Shown here piece by piece: positions 36,457-45,678 of a stretch of 64,000 bases of DNA. A program made the translations under genes and the position numbers. Origin of the DNA: Fasciolopsis buskii (lineage: Eukaryota; Platyhelminthes; Trematoda; Plagiorchiida; Fasciolidae); NCBI GenBank assembly GCA_008360955.1, contig LUCM01006884.1:132281-196280 (forward strand). Reading direction: 5' to 3'. Within the stretch, counting starts at the first letter, position 1; each line of letters starts with the position of its first letter. The notes under the pieces are model-generated. The model did no database searches and was not told the origin of the DNA. It was given only the letters and a program-made list of their open reading frames with translations.

Positions 36457-36617
36457 GCCGCCGGTGGCCAAACGGATAAGATTGTGGCACGTGAACGTGA
36501 AGGTCGCGGGTTCGAATCCTCCCACCGCCAGACAGCTTTCCCACTTGGCATCCCTCTGCTGGCCGTGGCTCCCTTCCTGAAAATTAATGTAAATTGTTGT
36601 TTCGTTAATAAAGGAAG
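36457..36617 (+). repeat. SINE-A copy, plus orientation
   Basis: The head GCCGCCGGTGGCCAAACGGATAAG is followed by a B box within AAGGTCGCGGGTTCGAATCC, then the family body (CCACTTGGCATCCCTCTGCT, GGCCGTGGCTCCC) and the tail TTTCGTTAATAAAGGAA. One of the cleanest copies. Confidence 0.8.
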
Positions 36618-37473
36618 TAAAAAATAATTTATGAATGAACATTAATAAGAGTTGCTGCTGCGTTGACTAGTGTTTCTCACATTTGCCTTCTTCCCGAAGC
36701 CATTGGTAACCATTGGACATGGGTATCTTCTATTCGTTTGCCTTTGGACAATCCTATATTGATTGAATTTCAATGACTTCCAATGAATTTTATTATAAAC
36801 GGCAAAAACGGTTGCATCATGCAATGCACCGGGAACCGGCAAACGGCATAGGTTGATGTGTACCTTAATCCCTAACCCAAGTGATGGGAGAAATAGGCAC
36901 AAGTAAACGCATACTCACCACATGCCGATAATCTCACAAATATCTCGGTCAATAGTCAATTGGACGCAAGTCTCGGAGATCGAAACTGCGAACAGGTCTC
37001 GTTAATACGCTTTCTGAATCTGCGTGTCTGACACCGTAGTACCAGCTGATCTAAACTTGCTTTTTTTTAAATCCGTGCTGTCAGGCACATTGTTTTTCGG
37101 ATTCGTCCGAGGTGATGTTCTACTTATCTTGTTCCCTCTATAAGAGCAATCAAAGCTTGCTCTCAAGTGGGTGCGACAAGACCGGCTGCAAATATATTGA
37201 TTATTTATGTGCACTTCATCCAGTGATTGGGGAAGTTTTATCCACGGGTGAATGTGAAAACACACCGGAAATGGAGCTACTTTTACACTGATCCGGGTTT
37301 AGCTCTCGTGATGCGATACCATGCACCTGATCAGATCAGCGTCTACAAATCGCGGATTTTATTGCACAACTCAGGTCTCCGACGTGCAAACGTATTTTCC
37401 GTTGTGCGATCCTTCTTGAATCACGACTGATCGCAGGTGCTTCATTCTGCTTGATCGACTCACTCAAATTAAT

Positions 37474-37493
37474 AAATATATATATATATATAC
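37474..37493. repeat. AT dinucleotide microsatellite
   Basis: About ten TA units run uninterrupted in the proposed intron between the exons at 33235 and 38001. Confidence 0.8.
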
Positions 37494-38000
37494 AGGTGGG
37501 CTGAGATTGAATCACTCTTTCTGCCCTATGAATTGGAGCAGAATGAGCAAACATAGGCACACCGGTTCATAGGCCTATTCTCCTAGTGCAGTGTCCGCTA
37601 GTCATAATCTTTCAGCATAGAACGGTGACCAAATACATATGCCATTGTCATTGATTGAGAAAAAATCGACAGTGCCTCCGTGACCAGCGTGAGATTACTT
37701 GACAAGGAACAATATCAGGCTGCACAAGATGAACTGCATGAAACGCTTCCGCTGTGGGTTGAAAGTACTCAAGTTGCATTCCTCTTTGTGTCTATTTTGC
37801 TCACGTTAATGCTCTTCACAACTGGCGAGTCATAGCTACTCTAGTACAGAACAAGCGATTCTAGTCAATTTCTGTCCAAGATTGTGAAGTGAACCAGATA
37901 GAAGACGGATTGCAAAGTAGTTCATTCATCAAATCACGGTTGATTTCTTCGCGTAACATTAGTGGGTCCAGTGGAAGGCGGGTCCAGTGTTCCCGCTCAC

Positions 38001-38070
38001 CTGTGTAATCATCAGTTATAAGTGTAAATTTTAAGTCTTGCACGATTTCACGTCGACGCCAGGTTTGGTT
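38001..38070 (-). CDS. Internal exon, 70 bp, with a possible read-through end
   Basis: An acceptor (CGTTTGCTTTGCAG) and a near-perfect donor (ACACAG|GTGAGC) enclose NQTWRRREIVQDLKFTLITD and then DYT. Phase 0 in and phase 1 out fit both neighbours. Past the donor the frame stays open for 46 more codons to a stop at 37861, reading WTRLPLDPLMLREEINRDLM, also protein-like. A transcript that fails to use the donor would end here, giving a shorter protein. Confidence 0.57.
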
Positions 38071-38371
38071 CTGCAAAGCAAACGATCATCGCTTACGCAT
38101 TTGCCAGCACCCTAATCCGGAAGTTTATTGAGCCATGTTCTCTACTAGTACCAGGTTCCAATGTATAAGAACAAACAGCGAACTAGTGAACCGGATCTGT
38201 ATGCAATACTCAGTTTGTGTGATGCTTTCCAATAAGTCTCAGAGGATGTGTTGTACTGGGATCCATATGGGCAACAGTAGCAGTTCACTGTAATTGTAAT
38301 AAGACCATCGATCTGATTACGGATGGTAGCTTATCTTTAGTGCATATTCATTTTGCATTTTCTTTTGTTTA

Positions 38372-38520
38372 CTTTCCTCTGTCAATGAAAGTACCGTGTA
38401 TACCAATTTCAAAAACGCATCGCGGCCAACGGAGGACTGCGAACTGCGGAAACTGATCCGCGTTGACAAGATTCAAACCTGCAACCTTCAGGTTCCAGTG
38501 ACACAACTTTATCCGCTGCT
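38372..38520 (-). repeat. SINE-A copy, strongly diverged
   Basis: On the minus strand GCGGATAAAGTTGTG and GAAGGTTGCAGGTTTGAATC correspond to the A- and B-box regions, and CCGTTGGCCGCGATGCG to the body. The 5' end of the head is lost and the tail is degraded, so this is an old copy. Confidence 0.65.
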
Positions 38521-38639
38521 TCATTATGGTTGTGTAATAATCTATTGGGATTTGTGCCATTTGAAGAGAATGCATTCGTAAATACTCGCCATGTGTTAGC
38601 AGTGGTGGGACCGTTCACTGTTATATTAAAACACTTCTT

Positions 38640-38792
38640 GCCACTAAGAAACCACACAAACGCCGTACAGTTAATTTATTCTTGTTAGGAGTCGTTGTCA
38701 GTGCATATTCGCCAAGCCACAATCGGGACGCAAACCCGGGAAGAATGTCAGTGAGTCCAAAGTCTTAACCGTTGCACTACCGAGCAGGCTCC
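38640..38792 (-). repeat. SINE-B copy
   Basis: The minus strand begins GAGCCTGCTCGGTAGTGCAACGG and has the B-box-like GGGTTTGCGTCCC, then a body with ATATGCACTGACAACGACTCC, matching the 8.2-kb copy word for word in places. About 130 bp downstream, 38924-38941 repeats an 18-bp body word in the opposite orientation. Confidence 0.65.
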
Positions 38793-39215
38793 TAACGATC
38801 TTCTGAGTTCATGCACATGGTGTACCTATCTCCCACTGATTTGCACGGCAGTGGGTCTCGGGCACACCACAGTTGGCCCTCATTGTAGATAACTTTTCTA
38901 AGATGGACTTACAACGAATAAATCAGCTGTACAGTGCTTCCCAAGATTTTAAGAAATTAGATAATTGTTGATAGCACATAGTGAACAATTTTATGAAGCA
39001 CTGTTCTGTTTGCAACTCTTCAATGGTCTGGAAGACATTTTTTTCCCTGTTCGCGCCAAGGATGATGGGACAAATTTTTGATCATGTTTTCCGATTCTTT
39101 GGCTTCACCATATTTCACTATGATTTCTACCGACACAATTTCGGAGTCATCCGTGCAAACTATTCACTAGGGTATTACGAGTGTACATTTGTACATGTTT
39201 CGATTTCATTCTCAC

Positions 39216-39283
39216 AAACCATTTGGCATAGCTGTTATTTTCAACGATATTCTTCATCGCATCAGGTGAAGCGATCCGGTCAA
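39216..39283 (-). CDS. Internal exon, 68 bp
   Basis: It has an acceptor (TTGCACAATCGGCTAG) and a good donor (GGTTT|GTGAGA). The frame reads DRIASPDAMKNIVENNSYAK and then WF. Phase 1 in and phase 0 out are exactly what is needed between the exons at 39772 and 38070. A 218-codon plus-strand ORF overlaps it and is probably a chance shadow. Confidence 0.55.
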
Positions 39284-39771
39284 CTAGCCGATTGTGCAAG
39301 TGTTAACGCGAAATCGTCTAATCTGTCGTACGTTTTAGCGCGAACATGTGGCTTTTTACCTTTCTCGCTATCTTATCCTCTGAGGTACAATCGAGACAAC
39401 ACCTTTAGAGTTAATTTACAGTTATTTGGTTGTAGAATAACGCCTTTTTTGTCGTGGTCTCGCTCTTACGTAAGCGATCCTACGGAACCGATTCTTTATT
39501 CCGTAGTATCCGGAATAAGTCTCGCCTATGGTCATCTCCGTTCACCTAAACGGACTGAGAATGTCAATCGAAAGAAAGAAAACATTCTGCTCCATGAGAT
39601 TTGTTTATCCAGATTTCCTCTTCATTGTGCTTATTAGACCTAAATCACGTATTTGCAGGACTGATTGGTTATGTCAGCTTCCTACTTACAGCACGCGAGT
39701 ATTTCCTTAGATAGAGCTATCCAAATAATGTTTTGATTACGCGCGCATCAACCCTGATCAATTGTACTCAC

Positions 39772-39844
39772 CTGAAAGCTGTTTTCTTGTATTTATTCTG
39801 TCATATTGGATATGTAGGTCATTGTTTAGACGGTCTGGTGCACA
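39772..39844 (-). CDS. Internal exon, 73 bp (or start exon from ATG 39874)
   Basis: A perfect donor (TCAG|GTGAGT) ends a frame reading CAPDRLNNDLHIQYDRINTR and then KQLS. With the acceptor at GTTGCACGAG the exon enters in phase 0, matching exon 40336-40460. The same frame has an upstream ATG at 39874 (MSGFNSSLHE) after a stop, so it could instead be a first coding exon of a shorter transcript. The acceptor is weak; the donor is excellent. Confidence 0.52.
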
Positions 39845-40335
39845 CTCGTGCAACGAGCTATTAAAACCACTCATTGTAACTTTCCGTTATATTTCATTAG
39901 GAAGAGAGGTTGTAGCAAGATATCAGACAGTTGGGGTAGAATTCAGTGGTACACTTAACACTTGATAGCGTTTATTCCATTGCTCAGTTGAAAAGGGTTT
40001 TTATCTTTATTGGTTTATAACGAGATAAGTCTCAAAAGCTAAACTCGGAGAGAACATTCGTGAAATAGCTTTTAAATGAACTGCTAATAGATTCACCCGC
40101 ATCGTAGGCGTAAATATCTCACGGAGATGTGTTTATCCGAATAAACTTGCTCTCACAAGTTCAGCCAGGTTCCCAGCTTTTCTATTTCATACGACCTTTT
40201 GTAAGGGGAGGGAGAACGAGATTAAACCGATTTGAAGAAGTGCTGCAAATTTCCTAAATAATAATGACGCTTCGATGGCAGACGCTAGCAACCGTGATCG
40301 TTGCTCGTGAACGAAACACAAAGGTAAACACTCAC

Positions 40336-40460
40336 AAACCCAGTCTCTATTGTCTGGTCTGCTAGACGTTTGTGTGAACTGTACCAACAAAATAGTTCTG
40401 TGAACCACTCTAATTGTTCACGTATCTTTTCTTCGGCAGGGTCGCATGTGGTCAGACAAA
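40336..40460 (-). CDS. Internal exon, 125 bp
   Basis: A good donor (GGGTTT|GTGAGT) ends a frame reading DPAEEKIREQLEWFTELFCW, then YSSHKRLADQTIETGF, very protein-like. The acceptor at GGCAGTAAG (phase 1 entry) lies behind a strong T-rich tract. Acidic-basic alternation suggests a soluble helix. Phase 0 out matches the next exon. Function not recognised. Confidence 0.57.
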
Positions 40461-40648
40461 CTTACTGCCAGAAAAACACAAAACATGGAATAGCTCTACA
40501 AGTAGATTTCAGCTGTGCGGCGGCGCCCCATTGAAGTTGAATATTAGTTTTCATTTGGAAATGTGAGGTTCGGCATCGTTTACATCCCAAAAGTTCATCA
40601 ATCATGGACAGAGTTTAGAAAGACATGACATCGTCGAAATGCAATCAC

Positions 40649-40715
40649 CGAAACTAGTCACAATGGGCTTCCATATCACGTGACTAGTCTCCTTCCAGTC
40701 CTGTAATATGCTTGT
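40649..40715 (-). CDS. Candidate exon, 67 bp, only 16 nt from its neighbour
   Basis: The frame TSILQDWKETSHVIWKPIVT, then SF, starts after ATATTCGCAG and ends at TTTCG|GTGATT. Phase 0 in and phase 1 out fit. However, only 16 nt separate it from exon 40732-40792, too short for a spliceosomal intron. One of the two boundaries must differ, for example with a donor further inside the upstream exon. Confidence 0.38.
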
Positions 40716-40731
40716 CTGCGAATATGTTTAC

Positions 40732-40792
40732 CGAAAATGTACGGTCATTTGTTTTCGAAAATGTTGGAACACCAGAGCCGGCGTCTATCACA
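40732..40792 (-). CDS. Internal exon, 61 bp
   Basis: An acceptor (CCCCAGTTTTGCTTGTAG) and a donor (TTTTCG|GTAAAC) bracket VIDAGSGVPTFSKTNDRTFS. Phase 2 in matches exon 42137-42236. The 3' boundary is uncertain because of the 16-nt problem with the next exon. Confidence 0.45.
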
Positions 40793-41369
40793 CTACAAGC
40801 AAAACTGGGGACGTATACATATCGATATGAATTTTTACGATTTTCTTAGAGTGAACGACAATCGGTAATAGAATCTTCTCCAAAAAATAGATCCTCCGAA
40901 TACTATGTTGACTTATTTAGAAAAAAATATGGATGGTATAAAAAATGTAGTAACCGAGGCCCAAAACATTTCTAACTGTAAGTGGGAGTACGAGCAAAAT
41001 TCCATCCAATGGTGTTCAAATAAGGAAGGAACTAGTCATTGATTGTTTATTTGTATGGTGCCAAATACGTGATCGATTTCATTCAGTGAATTTATACACT
41101 TTTGTGATATAAAATCGATCCGATTGGAATGATTAGTAGTGAATTCAGTGATCAATTAATCATTGGAAAAAGAGGATGCCTTGAGAATTCCGTCATTCAA
41201 AATGAATTATACTTTGTATTCTTTTAAGCAATTTTATTCCAAGTCTGATCGCACTCTTCATTAATATTCCCAAAGCTTCCTAAATTAGTAGCCGATACTT
41301 ATCAGAGCAAAACTGCCAATATTTAACAATGTATCTAATACGACGGGTTTACTTCTCCTTAAACTGTAT

Positions 41370-41440
41370 CCAGCGGTGTTCAAGCGGATACGATCATGAC
41401 GTTCGGGCGTGAGAAATGCGGGTTCGCATCCTCCCAATTG
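41370..41440 (+). repeat. SINE-A head fragment
   Basis: CCAGCGGTGTTCAAGCGGATACG and GCGGGTTCGCATCCTCCCA correspond to the tRNA-like head of SINE-A. The body and tail are absent, so this is a 3'-truncated or decayed copy. Confidence 0.55.
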
Positions 41441-42136
41441 GCATAACTCTAAAAATAATAAACAGGGAGAATCCAGCTAAATTTTTTAATTCATTATTGT
41501 TCTACTTCATTCGCGATGAGATACCAGTGTTACCTGGGAATTTTGTTTGAATGCCTACTGGTCACACGTTTGACAGTGATCAAATAACAGTCCCAAAATT
41601 GCAAAAGTTGTATAATGCGGTATAAATGAGCGGAATATCTCATGTTTCGCAACGCAATCAAAACCGACGGGAAAATCCATTTCCCGGAATTCTAGATAGT
41701 TTTTGCTAATATTAGTGGAACAGTAGGGGACGATGTTCAGTCAGTGCAGTTATTCATTCAGATAAGCATTAGCACGAGTTACCTCGTGCAAGTCTCGGGA
41801 AGTTACCAATAGACAGTTTCACCAAGCCCCATTAAAGTGTTTCCGTTTAGAGGCGGAAGACCAAACGCTTTCCGTTTTGCCGAGTTATTGTGCTACTAAT
41901 GGACCGGTAATTAGTGATTACTGCTAATTATTTATTTGAAGTTTGGTAATCAAACCCAACTGGAATGATAATCAAGGGAGAAAATCGCTCGGTCGAACTG
42001 TGTGTGACCGCATTAGTTCAATCATGCAACAGAAAAAGTTTTTTCAAATACTTAGACCCCATAAACTATCATCATCGGGTCTTACAATTTGGATCGCACA
42101 TTGCAAGAGGACTTACATAACAGGTCGACCGCTCAC

Positions 42137-42236
42137 GTGTAGTAATGGCCAAAACCAGCATGATCCAGCAGATGAAGGCATCCGTTGGTGCTTCTGTCTG
42201 TTCGGGCAGAATCTGTAGCTTTCTTAATTTCCTCGA
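42137..42236 (-). CDS. Internal exon, 100 bp
   Basis: It lies between an acceptor (CCACTTATGTTAG) and a good donor (TACAC|GTGAGC). The frame reads EEIKKATDSARTDRSTNGCL, then HLLDHAGFGHYY, strikingly protein-like. Phase 1 in, phase 2 out, fitting the exons at 43534 and 40792. An in-frame ATG just upstream (42244) is an alternative start. Function not recognised. Confidence 0.57.
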
Positions 42237-42957
42237 CTAACATAAGTGGCTTTTAAAGTGATGAAAGTAGTAAATACGAACTTCGGAGATAAGGTAGTAG
42301 TTGAAGGCAGAAAAATACGAAAGAAGAAGGAAACGTCCCTTGGCAGATGTAAATTTTTGAAGAAATTGTTGATACAATATTCTGTTTTGCATGCGTTGTT
42401 AGTTTTTTTGTGACAGAGATAGATAGGTTGGTGAATATTTGAAAGATGCTTTATTTAACTGGTAAACTGGCTTGTAGTGGTCTAATTAGCAGAAATTATC
42501 GACGAAATCATCTCTCACGAAGCACCCGAGATGACTGATTAACCGCATCAATTTGAGTTCGGCCAGGATGTCAACATTGCGCCTTTTATACCGAATAAAA
42601 TGAGTTCTGATTCTCCCACCGTTTTATGTAGCAACCTTCGGTTAGCCATGGTACTAACTTTGAAAATGATGCCATCTCATGCTTCTTTACAACAAAGCTT
42701 ACTAATTAAAAGTAAAATGTAGCACGTAAATGGTGCGGCTTCAACTTATACACTCAGTACACTCTTGTTCTCGTTATTATCGCTGACCATAGACGCATTG
42801 TGTCGTATTGTAGTGGATTTACGGGCAAATGGATCCCGCATTCTAGTAAAGACGGGCAGAATTCCAACTCGCCGGAATAGAGACAGTGAAAAAACAGCCA
42901 AAAGTATACGTACTAGGTTACGTGGGACTGTTCAGAGCGTCAATCTAGGCCTGCTCT

Positions 42958-43117
42958 TGGCCGGTGATGGCGACGCGGGCAAGGTCGTGACGTATGAACT
43001 TGAAGGTCATGGGTTAGAATGTTCCAACGGTCAACGTCCCAAACTGACGGCCCTCTGTGGGCCGCGGCCGGTTCCTGGAAAAAATGTACATTGGTAATTC
43101 ATTACAAGAGGAATTAA
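42958..43117 (+). repeat. SINE-A copy, diverged
   Basis: TGGCCGGTGATGGCGACGCGG and GAAGGTCATGGGTTAGAAT mark the head, and GGCCCTCTGTGGGCCGCGGC marks the body. The A box is altered and the tail is degraded (AGAGGAATTAAAAGG). Confidence 0.65.
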
Positions 43118-43533
43118 AAGGTGAAAGATAATTCGGTCTCTGTAGGGAACAATCGAATTTTTGTGCACATTTATGCTACAGAGTATGGAGAGGAAGATAG
43201 AATGTCTGGAAGTACGAACGGTATTTAGAAAGGTCTCTTGAGTAGGAGACACTCTGGATCCGAAAGACAATCATGTGCAGATTTTTCACACCCGGTTAGT
43301 CACATGTCACACAGTTTGGTGAAGAATACCTTCAGCGGCACAAGATGTACGTCGCTGATAACTGACAAATCACGACTAAGGGTTTGAAGTTTTGCTTCGA
43401 AAATTCATAGAAAATTGACGGGCGAACATAAGAGAGAACCGGAGAACCGTGACAAAAATGCCAGATGTTAAGGGTTTGTTTACCATAGAAATGCTGCAGT
43501 CTTATGAAGAAATGATGACCTTTTCAAGTTTAC

Positions 43534-43576
43534 GCACACAATTGTGAAATTCCCAGATAACTGTGAGAGTTGTGAT
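43534..43576 (-). CDS. Small internal exon, 43 bp
   Basis: A strong acceptor (CCTTCTTTCATCAACACGAAACAG in parts) and a donor (GTGTGC|GTAAAC) define 14 codons, ITTLTVIWEFHNCV, plus one base. Phase 0 in, phase 1 out. Joined to its neighbours it continues the hydrophobic-helical pattern. Its small size lowers confidence. Confidence 0.45.
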
Positions 43577-44694
43577 CTGTTTCGTGTTGATGAAAGAAGG
43601 ACCAGTCGAATGAGGGGACCGAAAAAAGCTAAGTGAAAATTCCATTCCTTATGACAAATTCTAACCAAAGCGAATAGAGAGATCACCAAGGAGAAGTATA
43701 TTGTTTGAAATGTTTGAGAAAATTTTCGATCCCCGACAAAGGCTGACCGAGGGTAACATCCTTGGCGTTTTTTAATATTTGAAAACAGATGCTTGCAGTT
43801 AGGCTAGTAACTTATCGTGACAAAGAACAAGATTGGACAGCATCTTTGAGGAATTTTGTCCAGTTTTGTGCATTGTTCTTTGTTGGTCATTTAGTCCATT
43901 GTCCAAAGAAGGAATCGATTTGAACAGACAAATTGTTCGGGCTTGTGAAAAATTGAGGATTGTCGAACAGTATTCAATGCAGAATAGAAATGTATTAAAG
44001 TGCATCTGACAGACTAGGTGGGTGTATTTTAGGATTTAATGAAATATTCGACCAGGGAGGGTTCAAAATCTCAAGTGAACCTGTTCGGTTTCCAGCAACT
44101 TATAAGGGGAACTACGGGCACACTAACAGAAGAAAGACGTAACATGAAAGCGCATTCTGTTAGCTTAACACCATATGACTTGAGAGCGACGGGACGAAAC
44201 ATGTTGCTGGCCTACTGGATTTACTAGATTTGCGGATGAGCACAACAGTGAGTGCTCTCCAACAACCGCGAATGAAATGCGTGCGAATGAGGATGTCCCG
44301 GAGAAAGAATTAAGAATATCCGTCAGTGAAGACGTACCCACATGAAACTAGACGTGCTGTTATTTCGGTCGTGCGAAGAAGTCTGAACACTTCTTCCTTA
44401 GAAAAGACTGTAAATTCAGCGTATTCATGCCGAACCCATGAACTGCAGAATTAGTACGTGAATGGATAAATGCTCACTTGGTAATTCCTCCATCTGTATC
44501 ACAGTTTACGGATTTCGTTTTTGATTTCACGCAAAGGTCAAACTCTGTCTCGTCGACGCCTTCAGCACGTGTGAAACAATAAGTTCGCTACGGAGTAAAA
44601 GTGCTTCTAGGCGACAACAAGTATCAAAATTGGATTAAGTGTATGTAAAATACGTTGACATTATAATGTGGATTTTCGAAAGAACACCATGGAC

Positions 44695-44819
44695 TTGCAT
44701 GTAAATGAGATCTTTGAAGACGAATAATGTTTGTTCCCCGAGAAAATTGCTTAGCTGTCTTTTATTCCAGTTGGAGCGCTTGAACAATCGCACACCCGAT
44801 TGGGAATGAATTTTGGGAT
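44695..44819 (-). CDS. Internal exon, 125 bp
   Basis: After the acceptor TGCCTGTTACTGTTAG the frame reads PKIHSQSGVRLFKRSNWNKR, then LSNFLGEQTLFVFKDLIYMQ, strongly protein-like. The donor chosen (GCAA|GTCCAT, phase 0 out) is weak but is the one whose phase fits exon 43534-43576; CATG|GTGTTC is an alternative. The frame is also open upstream to about 44905, so an earlier acceptor (CTGCCAG) is possible. It ends 113 bp from the PLE insertion. Confidence 0.45.
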
Positions 44820-44919
44820 CTAACAGTAACAGGCAATTATCACCAGTTGAAATAAGAACAGAATAGGACAAAAGTAGAACAGAATGAGTCGGAATGACTG
44901 GCAGTGATTTATTTTAGGG

Positions 44920-44932
44920 TATAATTGCCTCT
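44920..44932. repeat. Left 13-bp target-site duplication
   Basis: TATAATTGCCTCT here is repeated exactly at 45572-45584, and the two copies abut the outer ends of the element between them. This is the mark of retroelement insertion. Confidence 0.85.
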
Positions 44933-45134
44933 ATTGTGAATGATATAATATTAATAACACAGCGTTGTTGGTAGATGTAATGCGCCAACGTTTCGACTAC
45001 CGTGGGTAGTCTTTCTCAAGGCAAGTTTTACAATTGTAAAACTTGCCTTGAGAAAGACTACCCACGGTAGTCGAAACGTTGGCGCATTACATCTACCAAC
45101 AACGCTGTGTTATTAATATTATATCATTCACAAT
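44933..45134. repeat. Perfect 202-bp palindrome
   Basis: Positions 44933-45033 are the exact reverse complement of 45034-45134, centred between 45033 and 45034 inside ACAATTGT, with no spacer and no mismatch that I can find. The arms are the terminal repeat of the PLE-derived element. Perfect identity suggests a recent insertion or gene conversion between arms. Confidence 0.92.
45056..45076 (+). ncRNA. Hammerhead-like stem-loop in the PLE terminal repeat
   Basis: GACTACC (45056-45062) pairs perfectly with GGTAGTC (45066-45072) around a CAC loop and is followed directly by GAAA (45073-45076), then by CGTTGG, which can pair with CCAAC further on. This is the stem II, GAAA, stem III order of the hammerhead ribozymes known in PLEs. 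The other core strand reads CTTGAGA instead of CTGANGA, and the base expected before the cleavage site is also altered, so it is probably inactive. It is repeated at offset 377 and, inverted, in the left arm. Confidence 0.4.
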
Positions 45135-45571
45135 AAATACCAATACATGGTGCATCGATTTTTCGATACACTCCTTACGTCGTTTGGTCCGGATATTTAC
45201 AAACTGGTTACCAATCGAATTGCTCTGGGAAAAAAGCTTGCTAACTGGATCAATCACCGCACATTCAATCAACGTTGTCTTCGGTGCAATGTTGTCCCCA
45301 ATACACTCGCTGTTAAACCTCCGGATAATTCAGTTCGATCTGTGAAAGCCGCCTTGGTTGCCTCGCGTACGTTCCTACGACAACGTATTCACGACTGCAC
45401 AGTAAAATGATTGTAAAACTTGCCTTGAGAAAGACTACCCACGGTAGTCGAAACGTTGGCGCATTACATCTACCAACAACGCTGTGTTATTAATATTATA
45501 TCATTCACAATAAAAAACCAATACATGGCGCATCGATTTTTCGATACACTCCTTACGTCGTTTGGTCCGGA

Positions 45572-45584
45572 TATAATTGCCTCT
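45572..45584. repeat. Right 13-bp target-site duplication
   Basis: Exact copy of 44920-44932, directly after the last base of the PLE-derived element. Confidence 0.85.
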
Positions 45585-45595
45585 GTTTGAGTAAC

Positions 45596-45678
45596 TGCTA
45601 AGTCGCTTAAATCAAACAAGTTATCGGGAAATGTCGAGGGTTGATTAAATTCACCTACGATGTTGTATAAGTTATCAC
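45596..45678 (-). CDS. Possible internal exon, 83 bp
   Basis: After a strong acceptor (CTGTTCTGTCGCGGTGTTAG) the frame reads DNLYNIVGEFNQPSTFPDNL, then FDLSDLA. Phase 1 entry; the donor is weak (GCA|GTTACT, phase 0 exit) and does not match the phase 1 entry of exon 44695-44819, so a boundary is wrong somewhere. If real, the PLE-derived element lies in a stretch of only about 124 bp between this exon and the next. Confidence 0.33.

Larger units (their letters stand above)
44933..45571 (+). mobile_element. Compact PLE-derived element with inverted and direct terminal repeats
   Basis: The 639-bp element has three parts: an inverted terminal copy (44933-45033), a forward copy at 45034 followed by an 88-codon ORF (45147-45410, starting MVHRFFDTLLTSFG and containing FNQRCLRCNV), and a second forward copy (45411-45571). 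The repeat unit is 377 bp. The ORF resembles the N-terminal region of Penelope-like proteins and stops directly before the next repeat, so RT and endonuclease are absent. Mixed tandem and inverted pseudo-LTRs are typical of PLEs. Target duplications of 13 bp flank it. Orientation and borders are seen; the PLE assignment is inference. Confidence 0.75.

Noticed and set aside
38981..39637. 218-codon plus-strand ORF
   Set aside because: No family motif, low-complexity Phe/Ser-rich composition, and it overlaps the minus exon at 39216-39283. A chance ORF of this length is plausible in 64 kb.
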